From: Neostapfia colusana
Lineage: Eukaryota; Streptophyta; Magnoliopsida; Poales; Poaceae
Reading direction: 5' to 3'
Assembly (NCBI GenBank): GCA_030760725.1
Contig: JASWHV010000012.1
Location: 34,503,652 to 34,567,651, forward strand
Length of the DNA stretch: 64,000 bases
The translations under genes were made by a program, and so were the position numbers. The notes beneath the pieces are model-generated. The model did not search any database. It saw only the letters and a list, made by a program, of their open reading frames with translations, and had not been told where the DNA came from. Below, piece by piece: positions 43,882 through 53,961 of the stretch; position 1 is the first letter of the stretch; every line of letters begins with the position of its first letter.

Positions 43882-46152
43882 TTATTTCTGGGTTTTAGGT
43901 ACCCAAGCTTGCTTGGGTCCTCTCAGGTTAGTCACAAGAGTCTTGGGCACCCACACACAAGTTTTTAAGTTCTTGTGGCGTGGCCCTGTATATTTAGCAA
44001 TGACTTTTCCATACTTGTTTTTCATGAGAACATAAGAAGCATCAAATGTATGGAACAGTGTTTGTAGCTCAGATTCATGGGATTTTTCTTTAACAAAAAT
44101 GATTCTATTCTTAGCATGATTAGGAGTAGACATGTGTCTGTTCCTGTCAAAGCCAAGACCATCTTTGACATTGGGAGGTCTAGTGATCATATATGCACTT
44201 CGTGCATATTTGATCTTCTCCTTATCAAAGATGCCGTTTTGAGAAGAATGCATGTCATGAGAGGTTGAAGCATTAGAAATTGCATTCTTCTTACTAGAGC
44301 AAGTGCAGGTTCTTATTGTTGTCGAGCGCATATCTTTGGAGGAAGAGCTCTTGAAGGAAGAGGAGTCACTTTGTTTGAGCGACTCAACTTGCACCTCAAG
44401 GATTTTGTTAACTTTTGACAAGTTAGCAAGTTCTTCCTTGATTGCAATGTGCGAGTCCTCTAACTTTGAGTAAGTTTCCTTACTCAAGGCTAGCTCTAAC
44501 TCAAGTGACTCATTCTTCTCTCTTTCAAGCTCAAGAAGCTTTTCAACTTCTTGATATCTCTTCCTCTCACGGATGAGCATATCTTCTTGTCAGTTGACAA
44601 GTTCTTCCTTTTCAAAGATTTCGTTCGACAACATTTCCATTTTCTTTAAAGCAATTTTACTTAGCCCTCTAAATAATTCTTCATTATCACTAGAGCTATC
44701 AAAGTCATCAATGGAGGAATTTAGTATAGGAGGAGTAAGTCTAACCTTTTTCTTGCCTTCCTTAGCCATAAGACAAGTGTGGTTGTTCATGTCCCGTCCT
44801 CCCATGTTCGGAATGAGTGTGGCTCTCATAGTTGGTTTCTTGACTGCGATAGTGGCCATCTCTTCTTCTTCATCGGAGGAGGACTCGTCGTTTGAGTCCC
44901 ACTCCTTCCCAATGTGAGCTTGATGGGCTTGTCTTCTTTTTCTGAAATTTTTCTTTTCTTGAGATCTTGTTTCCTTCTTCTTTTTGTTTTCTTCATAAGT
45001 ACAGTCCACCATGAAGTGACCATACTCTCCGCAGTTGTAGCAAGTACGTCGAGCCTTGGATTTTCCTTTATCCTTGATTTTGCCTTCATGTGAATTGTTG
45101 CCGTGTCTTCTCTTCATCATGCATTTGAACTTTTTGATGAAGAGTACCATTTCTTCGTCATCAAGATCGGTGCTTTCGTCGCTTGTATCTCCATCGTCTT
45201 GGTCTTCACGAGTTTCTTTGAGTTTGGGTCTGCACGTTGCTTTGAGAGCAACTTCTTTCTTTTTAGAAGAGGTGAGCTCGGCTAAGTCTTTGACATATTG
45301 AGCCTCTTTCTCCATCATTTCATGATTTGTGATCTTTCCCAATAACTCATCGGGAGTCATTTTGTGAAACCCGGGGCTTTCTCTAATCATTGAGCAAAGT
45401 GTGACGTTTCTTGGCATGAAGGCTCTTATCATCCTTTTGACCACCTCGTGATCAGTCCATTTCTTACTTCCATAGGCATGGATTTTGTTGATGAGTGCCT
45501 TCATCTGATTGTACATGTCTTTAGGTGATTCGCCTTCTTCAATAGCAAATCTCCCCAACTCTCCTTCTAGCATCTCAATTTTGGCTTCACGTACAGACCT
45601 ATTTCCTTCATGAGCAGTTTTGAGTGTATCCCAGATCTCTTTTGCACTTTCTAGTCCATCGATCTTGGTGAATTCTTCTCTGCTCAGTGACGATTTGATT
45701 ACTGCAACGGCTTGTGCATTTCTGTGAATCTCTTGTTCTTGTTCCGGAGTGAGTTCTTCATCCGTGTCTGGGATATCTATTCCTGTGCAGACAATATGCC
45801 AAAGGCTGGGATTCAAGGATATTAGATGCATTTTCATATTGTACTTCCACATGGTGTAGTCACTTCCATCAAACTGTGGGGGCCTTCCCATAGGAATAGA
45901 GAGATAATGATTATTTGAATTGAGATGGTTGTAGTTGTAAGGATACCGGGAGTAGTCGTGATGACCACTCCCCGTCGTCTTTTCTTCCTCTTTTCCCTTT
46001 TGTGACAGCAATTTCTTTCTCAGGAGTGCTTTTAGCTGCCTCACTTCTTCATCGTCATGTGGACTTTCTTTCAGCACATCGAAGGCTTTGGCTTCTTGCT
46101 CCTCATCATTGTTGCTCGTCTTCGGGATATCGTTGTTCTTCTCAGAGGCCAT
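43882..46152 (-). pseudogene. gag: Sire C gag
   Basis: ATG at 46152 (MASEKNNDIPK), about 40 bp after the PBS. The capsid-type domain has PPQFDGSDYTMWKYNMKMHL, LWHIVCTGID and AKEIWDTLKTAHEGN. A CCHC zinc knuckle CYNCGEYGHFMVDC lies at about 45050-45010. A Ser/Asp/Glu-rich stretch follows. A TGA at 44590 interrupts the frame, after which it continues (43882-44580) with a coiled coil (VEKLLELEREKNESLELELALSKE region) and ends at TAA. About 750 codons in all, the long Gag usual for Sireviruses. The pol frame starts downstream in another register, so gag and pol are separated by a frame change in this copy. Confidence 0.88.
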
Positions 46153-46192
46153 TGATCTCTCTGAGATGTGAGTCTCGTTGATGGAGAACTTG

Positions 46193-46204
46193 GCTCTGAT
46201 ACCA
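46193..46204 (-). other. Sire C primer binding site (initiator Met-tRNA)
   Basis: TGGTATCAGAGC on the minus strand, 2 bp from the 5' LTR end (46207). Confidence 0.9.
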
Positions 46205-46206
46205 AT

Positions 46207-47624
46207 TGAATGTTGCCTAGAGGGGGGAGGGGTGAATAGGCCTTTAAAGAATTCCTGCACACTTAATGAAGTTATCAGAAACTTGACTGACCGGACTAGT
46301 CCGGTTGTGTGGGCGGACTAGTCCGGTGTGCTGAATTATTTGAGTTAATTAAGTGTGTCTCACAAATTTAATCTTTTAGCAGCGGAATGAGAACAACAGT
46401 TTTTATAAATTAAATTTATTGTATGGATGCACGTGCAAACTTGTAAGAAACTCAAACGATGACTAGCAAACTAGTGATCTAATGTGTCAAAATGCAAAAC
46501 AAATGAGAGACAAGAGACACAAATTTTTACCGAGGTTCGATCTCACCAAGAGATCTACGTCCTCGTTGAGGAAGCCCACACAGAGCCGGGTTCCCAACCC
46601 TTTCCCTCTTCAAGTCACCACAAAGGCCGACTTGACTCCACTATCACGTGTAATCACCGTGTTTATGGGGCAACCTCACACGTTGAGGGCTCCCACAAGA
46701 ATTACAATGAGAAGTTGATCAAATACACTCAAAAAGATTACAATGCAGAATATGAGTGTAGAGAGATCAAACCCCAAGAGCTCACAACGAAGGAACGACG
46801 ATCTCTCAATCCCAAATCCAAGTATTTGATTGATCTTGGCCTTTTTGCACCTTAGATGTATGGGGAGATGTGTTTTGGGCTCTTGGGTCAGGTGGCGGCG
46901 CTAGGGTTCTAGTTTTTGACAATATGTGTCGTGTTCTCTCAGGGAAAAGACGAAGGACCTCTTTTTATAGGCTTTCCCAAAAAGTTACCGTTGTTAAACC
47001 TACTACCGGACTAGTCCGGTATATGTTCAGACTTGTCCGATCTACTTCCAGTGGGTTAACCGGACTAGTCCAGTCCACAAACCGGACTTGTCCGGTGCTA
47101 TGTGAAATGGGGTTTCAGAAACTTCAGCGGACTAGTCCTGTCGCTTGGATGGACTTGTCCGCAGTCCTCTAAAGAGGACAACAGAGACATGTCCGGACTA
47201 GTCCGGTCTAAAACCGGACTTGTCCGGTTGCATTCCAGTGAGCTGACCGGACTAGTCCGGTTCACAAGGCGGACTAGTCCGGTGCACTATGTTTGCGTCT
47301 TCCAGAAAGTTAAATGGACTAGTCCGGTCCATGAACGGACTAGTCTGGTTTTCAGTGGATTTTAGTTAATTTTTAAACCCCTTACCCTTATTCAAAGTCA
47401 TGAGCTCTTGGGGTGTGTCTCTCACACACACCCTATACATTTTCATCTACTTTGTTCTTCCAAATTCCACTAAAGTCTTCCTTTTCGGGCACCACTCTAT
47501 TTTTCATCTTTTTGTGCGCACCTAGCTAGTTCACTTAGTTTGTCCTGCAATCATTTCGTTAGGATCTCATATGCTTGTCATCAATTAGCCAAAACCCACA
47601 AGGGATTTCCTAGATGCACTTTCA
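46207..47624 (-). repeat. Sire C 5' LTR
   Basis: 1418 bp, nearly identical to 36480-37870. It holds palindromes at about 46290-46330 and 47005-47350. It has one extra palindrome unit (around 47263-47284, TTCACAAGGCGGACTAGTCC) compared with the 3' LTR, and slightly different homopolymer lengths. Confidence 0.93.
46961..46969 (-). promoter_or_regulatory. TATA box of Sire C 5' LTR
   Basis: The minus strand reads TATAAAAAG; this would be the working promoter copy of the element. Confidence 0.6.
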
Positions 47625-47629
47625 GGTAG

Positions 47630-48070
47630 AGATGGTGATGTCATAGATTTTTGTTATAGACTAGCTAAACAACATAAAAAGGAAAGAATACAAGCTAGAT
47701 CTTATAACTCTCATACAAAATTTGCTGCACATACTAAACCGAATGTCAGGAACATGCAACCTGCTGTTATGAGTCAGAAATATTCAAAGTTTACCTCCTG
47801 AGCTTCAGTTTTTGCCTCCTGAGCTTCAGTTTTTGCCTCCAGACCTTCTGTTTTTGCCTCCGGAGCTACTGATTTTCGTGCTACACAAGTAACACCTCAT
47901 AGGTCGGTAGTTAAGAACAAAAAATCTCAAACTTTGACTCATAAACCTGCTGTTTTATCTCAGCTTTCGTATATTATTCCTGCTAGACGTCGTGTGACTC
48001 AGTACTGGATTCCTAAATGTCTTTTAACTAACCCCAGTATCGAGGCATCGACGTATTGTGATTCTATGTA
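47630..48070 (+). pseudogene. gag: Copia A gag, part after the Sire C insertion
   Basis: Resumes in the second zinc knuckle (RDGDVIDFCYRLAK), which joins to CTYCG at 36479 to give C-x2-C-x4-H-x4-C when Sire C and one GGTAG are removed. It continues through a basic segment (NVRNMQPAVMSQK) and a 21-bp tandem repeat (about 47797-47880) coding for ASVFAS heptads, with two TGA stops inside the repeats. The end is RRVTQYWIPKCLLTNPSIE...SM followed by TAG at 48068-48070. The Copia B gag ends with the same block and the same in-frame TAG. Confidence 0.8.
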
Positions 48071-51000
48071 GGTTACACGCTTGAGGAAGGAGAACATTTG
48101 TATTGTGGATTCAGGTTGCTCACGCCACATGACCGGTAACAAAGAATGGTTCTCCTCTCTCTCTTTTGTGTCACGTGTCGAGAATGTTACTTTTGCCGAT
48201 AATTCTTCAACTCCTATAATTGCTAAGGGTTCGGTTAGAGTAAATGATCACTACACTTAAAGGATGTGGCACTTGCCAAAAATTTGAAATACAACTTGCT
48301 TTCTGTTTCACAATTGCTAGATGAAAATCTGGAAATTATTCTCAATAAAAACTGCTGCAAAGTTGTAGGTTCAAATAGTGAGCTTATTTGTAACATGTCT
48401 CGGTTTGGAAGTGTTTTTAAAGCTGATTTTGATATGTCTTCCTCTAAGCATAGATGTCTGGTTGCAAACGATTCCAAAGATTTATATTTCTGGCATTGTA
48501 GACTTGGTCACGTAGGCTTTGATCATCTTACGCGTGTTAGTGCTCTTGATCGCATACGTGGGCTACCTAAGCTTAAAGGGGACAAAGAAATTATGTGCTC
48601 TTCTTGTAAACATGCTAAGATGGTTGCAGGTTCACATGCTCCTCTCACAATGACCATGACAACTGAACCGGGTCAACTTTTACACCTTGACACCGTAGGA
48701 CCTTCACGTGTTCAATCCTTCGGAGGTAAATGGTATGTTCTTGTGATTGTTGATGACTATTCTAGATACTCTTGGGTTTACTTTATGGCATCTAAGAATG
48801 AAACTTTCAGTCACTTTAGACTTTATTTCTTAGATTATCAATTGATCACCCAGGATCTTTAAGAGCAATTAGAAGTGATAATGGAACCGAATTTAAAAAT
48901 CAATCGTTTGATCACTTTTGTGCTGAAAATGCAATAGATCATCAATTTTCTTCACCATATGTACCTCAACAAAACGGTGTTGTAGAGAGAAAGAACAGAA
49001 CCTTAGTTGAGATGGCTAGGACTATGCTTGATGAATATCAAACTCTTAGGAAATTTTGGGCTGATGCAATTGCAACCGCTTGTTATGTCTCAATTCGTGT
49101 TTTCTTGTGTGCTAAGCTAGGTAAAACACCATATGAGCTCAGGTTTGGACATAGGCCTAGTGTCACACACTTTAGGGTCTTTAGTTGCAAATGCTTTGTT
49201 AAGAAACATGGTAATCTTGATAAATTTGAAGCTAGATCTGTTGATGGCATGTTTCTTGGTTATCCATCTCATACTAGAGGCTACCGTGTGCTTTTACTTG
49301 ATACTAACAAAATTGTGGAGACTTGTGATATTTCTTTTGATAAAGCTATCCCAGGTACTAGTTCAAATATTGCAGGTCCGGATCCATATCCGCAGGGGGA
49401 GAGTATTTTCGTTGAAGAAGAGGAAGAAGTGGTGCTGCTGCCCGAAAATTCAGCAGCTAATGACATTGTTCCAGCTCCTGATCTTGATTCACAGCCAGCA
49501 CCGACGACCCCCATTGCTGGTCCAGATCCTCCTCACGTCACAAGCTCATCTATTTGTGATGAACATGAAGAAGAAGAAGCTTGTGAAGTGTCCACTCCCC
49601 TCCGTATTCTCAAAAGTCATCCTCCACAACAAATTATTGGAAGCTTGCATGAACGAGTTACAAGATCCAGGTTTTTCGACCCCAATTCTCATGCCCATTC
49701 TGCTTTTGTTGCTTCTTTTGAACCCAAAGATATATCACACGCACTCACTAATAAATCTTGGATTATTGCCATGCAAGAAGAGTTAGAAAATTTTGAAAGA
49801 AATAATGTTTGGAAACTTGTACCTCCACCTCAAGGTCACGCTTTAATTGGAACTAAATGGGTGTTTAAAAATAAACAAAGTGAGGATGGGGTTGTGGTTA
49901 GGAATAAGGCTAGGTTGGTTGCTCAAGGTTTCACACAAGTTGAAGGTCTAGATTTTGATGAAACTTTTGCTCCTGTTGCTATATTAGAAGCCATAAGAAT
50001 TTTGTTAGCTTTTGCTGCATCTAAAGGTTTTAAGCTATATCAAATGGATGTTAAAAGTGTGTTTATTAATGGCTACTTAGATGAGGAGGTTTATGTCAAA
50101 CAACCACCTGGTTTTGAAAATCCAAATTTTCCTAATCATGTTTACAAACTGTCCAAAGCCTTGTACGGTCTCAAACAAGCCCCTAGAGCATGGTATGATA
50201 AGTTAAAAACATTCTTACTTGAAAAGGGGTTTACCATGGGCAAGGTTGATAAAACTCTTTTTGTGCTTAAGCATGGCAATGACTCATTATTCGTTCAAGT
50301 GTATGTGGATGATATTATCTTTGGTTGTGCTTCTCATGATCTTGTGTCCAAGTTTTCATCTATGATGAGTTCAGAATTTGAGATGAGTATGATGGGAGAA
50401 CTCACGTACTTTTTGGGGCTGCAAATCAAGCAAACCAAGGAGGGTACCTTTGTGCATCAAACAAAGTATACAATAGATCTCCTAAGGCGCTTCAACATGG
50501 ACAAAAGCAAGCCTCTTCGGACACCAATGGGAACAGCAACGACACTTGAACTTGATGAAGATTGTGATCCCGTTGATAAAAAAGAATATAGAAGCATGGT
50601 CGGATCACTTTTGTATCTCACGGCATTAAGACCGGGCATACAATTCAGCGTATGTCTTTGTGCACGGTTTCAAGCCTCCCCACGTTCTTCACATCGTCAA
50701 GCCGTCAAAAGGATTCTCATGTACTTACATGGAACTCAAGAATTTGGTATTTTTCTTCCTTCTTCCTCAACCGTTACTTTGAAATATTTTTCCGATGCTG
50801 ATTTTGGGGGTTGTAGGATTGATAGTAAAAGTACTTCTGGTGCTTGTCATTTTCTTGGTAATTCACTTGTTGCCTGGTCCTCTAGAAAACAAAGTTCAGT
50901 TGCACAATCCACAGCCGAATCTGAATATGTAGCTGTTGCTAGTGCTTGCTCATAAATTCTTTGGATTGTTCAAACACTTATGGACTATGGGGTTGATCTA

Positions 51001-51207
51001 GATAGTGTTCCACTGTTTTGTGATAACACTAGTGCCATTTGCATTGCTAAAAATCCCGTGCAACATTCGAGAACAAAGCACATTGACATTAGGTATCACT
51101 TTCTCCGTGATAATATCGAAAAAGGGAACATTGTGCTTCACCATGTAGATACCGAACAACAATTGGCTGACATTTTTACAAAACCTTTAGATTTCACTCG
51201 TTTTTGA
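48071..51207 (+). pseudogene. pol: Copia A pol (protease, integrase, RT, RNase H)
   Basis: In frame with gag across the TAG. Protease IVDSGCSRHMTG (about 48101) keeps the catalytic DSG. A frameshift near 48256 is followed by an open frame 48266-48862 with GAG-pre-integrase (FWHCRLGHVGFDHL, CSSCKHAKM) and the integrase start (HLDTVGPSRV, VIVDDYSRYSWVYF). A second frameshift near 48855 precedes SDNGTEFKN and GVVERKNRTLVEMARTML. The 647-codon frame 49012-50955 carries the integrase C-terminus and RT (KARLVAQGFTQVEG, YQMDVKSVFING, ALYGLKQAPRAWY, YVDDIIFGC) and most of RNase H (SDADFGGC, STAESEYVA). TAA at 50953-50955 interrupts, and the last part (50980-51207) ends QQLADIFTKPLDFTRF. Confidence 0.92.
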
Positions 51208-52246
51208 TGCATTCGTAGTGAAATAGGGGTTATGCATCCTCATGGCTTAAATTGAGGGAGAATTTTGAAACTTGGGAAGTCTATGTGTGAATCTGAAATT
51301 AAAATAATATGAGCATAGTATTTCATGCATATATGACTTTGAGATTCCTTTTCCATGCTGAAAATTCTTACTACATTACTCGTGTTATACATTTTGTAGT
51401 TTTTACCATGTCTAGTAATTGGAATAATTACTTACACTAAATCTGGTCATGGTCGAACTTTTTTTCTGTTTTGAACTTGTTGCATGCTCACAAGTGCTTT
51501 TAATCATAAAGAATTAATCAAGTAATCAACTCACATGTTGAGTTTTTATGTTCAAATAAAAAATGAGAAAAGATCAAGAGAATATGCATGCATCGCACCT
51601 ATTCTTTTGAGATGGCTTATCATTGCACTTAGATATGAACTTGAAAAGAGTTGTGTATGACTAAAACTATGTTCTTAAGCTTCTGACTGTCAAATGACAT
51701 AGGCTTGGCTTGGTTGGTTAGAATAAGGCTGATGCTGCATATCTCTTGCAAATTTCATAAGATCAAAATTTGTACTTTAAATGATAAATAAAATGTAGCA
51801 ACAAGTGTCATGCTTTCAGGTCTTGAAATAGCTAAGTTTGTGAGATCATGACTTGCTTAAATTGAAAATTACACTTGATCTCTAGCATGGCTTACACTAC
51901 TTTATGTATCTCATTGATGTGATAGTGTAAGTTACTTGATAGTATGATTTGGATGAGCTTTGTTTTATATGTATATGTTATAATATGCTCATAACAAATT
52001 AAAATTTCTCTTTTGTACCTTGCTGAATACATTGTCAAAGGGGGAGAACTTGATCACACATTGCACACATTCACAAGTGTTTTGGCACAATTCTTCTCAG
52101 GGGGATAATTTTTGGTATTTTTGTTTTTCTTCTCATTTTATTTCTGATTTAAAAAGGGGGAGAAATTATTTTCAAAACTTTTCATGTGAATAAGCCAATG
52201 TTCGGATTTTAAGTGGTGTTTCCAATGCATTCATCAAGGGGGAGAT
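51208..52246 (+). other. Copia A 3' untranslated region with four purine tracts
   Basis: AT-rich 1 kb without an ORF. Purine tracts lie at 52037-52048 (AAAGGGGGAGAA), 52099-52107 (AGGGGGATA), 52151-52165 (AAAAAGGGGGAGAAA) and 52236-52246 (AAGGGGGAGAT), the last directly before the LTR. Unlike Sire C there is no extra ORF. Repeated tracts upstream of the 3' LTR are typical of Sireviruses. Confidence 0.8.
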
Positions 52247-53961
52247 TGTGAGACCTATGTGTGCTGAATACATTGGCTTTGACGATAAAAGTTTTGAATA
52301 CTACCAAAACACCTTTTTAACAAGGTCCGACTCTAGGTCCGAGCTCCTGCAAGGTCTGACGATAGGTCCGACGTAAGGTCCGACTTGCTTTGTCTAGGTC
52401 TGACTAATTTTGGCTAGGTCCGACTTGTTTTTGCTAGCTCCGGTGCTAGGTCCGACTAGCTTTGGTATGTTCCGTGCTAGGTCCGACTAAGCTTTAGTAA
52501 GCTCCGGCGCTAGGTCCGACTAGCTTTGGTAAGCTCCGGTTCAAGGTCCGGTTAGCATTGGTAAGGTTCGGAGATTGATTGCAATGGTTCTGCTTTTAAC
52601 TTGCAGTGTTTCGAACTTGCTTTACTCTTATGGAAGTTTGCTTAGTATCATTTTACTAAGTTTTTGGTGTGTTTTGGTGGTTATGGCTGATATCATTTTG
52701 CTATGGTTTACAACATGCTTATGTGAGGTGCTCACGTAAGATGTTGTAGTTTCGGAACTAACGAGAGTCAAGTCGAGGACTTGTGCTCGGAAGTATTGGT
52801 TGTTTATTCATGTGCAGGTGTTGCTTGAGTTCAAGATATGGCTGGTGACGGGATCCATTGAACTAGTCTTAGGGAGAAGATGAGATTCAACAACCAAGTT
52901 TGGGAGGCATTGTGGTTGAGTTGATCGGGAGGTTGCGCAGTATGTTTGAATCAAGAACAATACATATGAAGGTATCTTGGACGTCATTGGAAGATGTTTG
53001 CACGTGTGCAAGGAGTGCATGGACGTGGCTTCATGGTTCCAAGGCGTGATGAAGAGATGTGGACGTAAAGAATTGGTCAGAAAGGTCCAACCGACTAGAT
53101 TATGGACTCAGGCTGCGGTTGAGTCGTGTTTGACTCAAATATGGAAAGTTTTGAGTTGGTTATGATAGGATTTCATGTGGGTCACGAATTTAAGTTGTTT
53201 TAGGAATGTTTGGGACGTTACTAAGGTGTTTGGAAGTCTTAAGATTGCTTCTATCTGCGTGTAGAAGAGTCTTGAGCAGTATTGGAAAGTTACAGTTTGA
53301 ATCCAAGTAGGAGTCGGAGTCCTAGTTTGAATTGGGTTGGCCTTAGGGCTGGTTATATAAGCAAGGGAGGCCAAGGCTTGTGGGCGCATTGACTTTGGTG
53401 CTGTTTCTCTTGTGTTTTGATAAACAAAATTCGTATTCTAAAGGAACTTTTGTGCCTTGTTCGTCCGACTTGTTTCAGACAAGTTTTTCTCGTCGAGTTT
53501 CTGTTCAGCACTACCTTGCTTCGGTGGTCTTATCATAACTCTAGTTTTACAGATCCAATTATTGTGATTCTTTTTGGGTTGTCTTCACAACTTGATTATC
53601 TATCATCTATGAAAATTTCACGGTCATTGAATTTGTGGTTTCTGATCTACACGAGTTTCTTTGCAGTATTCCAGAACTGTTTTTCTCGCGTAGGATAGAT
53701 TGACCTTTGTTCGATCTTTCGATCGTAACTTGAGTTTCTCTCAACGGATTTTCATGATTCTTGTTGTGACGTATTCGTTACTTGATTCTCTACAATCTAT
53801 ACTAGTTTTGTCACAGTTGAACATGTTTAGATTAGTCGCACACACGGTTTCTTTAACAGATCGGTTTTCTGCTGAGGGGTGTTTTGTTGCTTCCGCTGAA
53901 AAGTTTTTATCTACCATTCACCCCCCCTCTGGTAGCTTTACACGTGTACTTTGATCCTACA
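52247..53961 (+). repeat. Copia A 3' LTR
   Basis: 1715 bp, same ends and GGTCCGAC array (about 52322-52570) as the 5' LTR. TATATAAG at 53354-53361. Followed by the CTATA duplication (53962-53966). Confidence 0.92.

Larger units (their letters stand above)
36480..47624 (-). mobile_element. Sire C: Sirevirus (Ty1/Copia) with envelope-position ORF, minus strand
   Basis: LTRs at 36480-37870 (its 3' LTR) and 46207-47624 (its 5' LTR); on the minus strand they start TGAAA(G/A)TGCATCTAG and end CACATTCA / CAACATTCA. The target duplication GGTAG is at 36475-36479 and 47625-47629, and removing the element rejoins the Copia A zinc-knuckle codons. Minus-strand order: PBS, gag with CCHC, protease, integrase, RT, RNase H, palindrome-rich spacer, envelope-position ORF, purine tracts. 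Palindromic LTR motifs, a long gag and the extra ORF are hallmarks of the Sirevirus genus (SIRE1/Opie/Ji relatives). The two LTRs are nearly identical, so this is the youngest insertion in the stack. Several stops and frame breaks are present. Confidence 0.95.
32802..53961 (+). mobile_element. Copia A: Sirevirus-like Ty1/Copia retrotransposon, split by Sire C
   Basis: Two LTRs (32802-34517 and 52247-53961), both TGTGAGACC...CCTACA, are flanked by CTATA at 32797-32801 and 53962-53966. A Met-tRNA PBS follows the left LTR. The gene order is gag, protease, integrase, RT, RNase H (Copia order), and four purine tracts precede the 3' LTR. The long Cys-rich coiled-coil gag, repeated purine tracts and motif arrays in the LTR are Sirevirus traits. 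The LTRs differ by a few substitutions per hundred bases, so it is fairly young relative to Gypsy A. The 11.1-kb Sire C element (36480-47624) sits in its gag. There are several frameshifts and stops, so it is inactive. Confidence 0.93.

Noticed and set aside
49133..49786. 217-codon ORF overlapping Copia A pol in another frame
   Set aside because: It lies within the open integrase/RT frame and its Leu/Ile-rich translation has no domain; a frame shadow.
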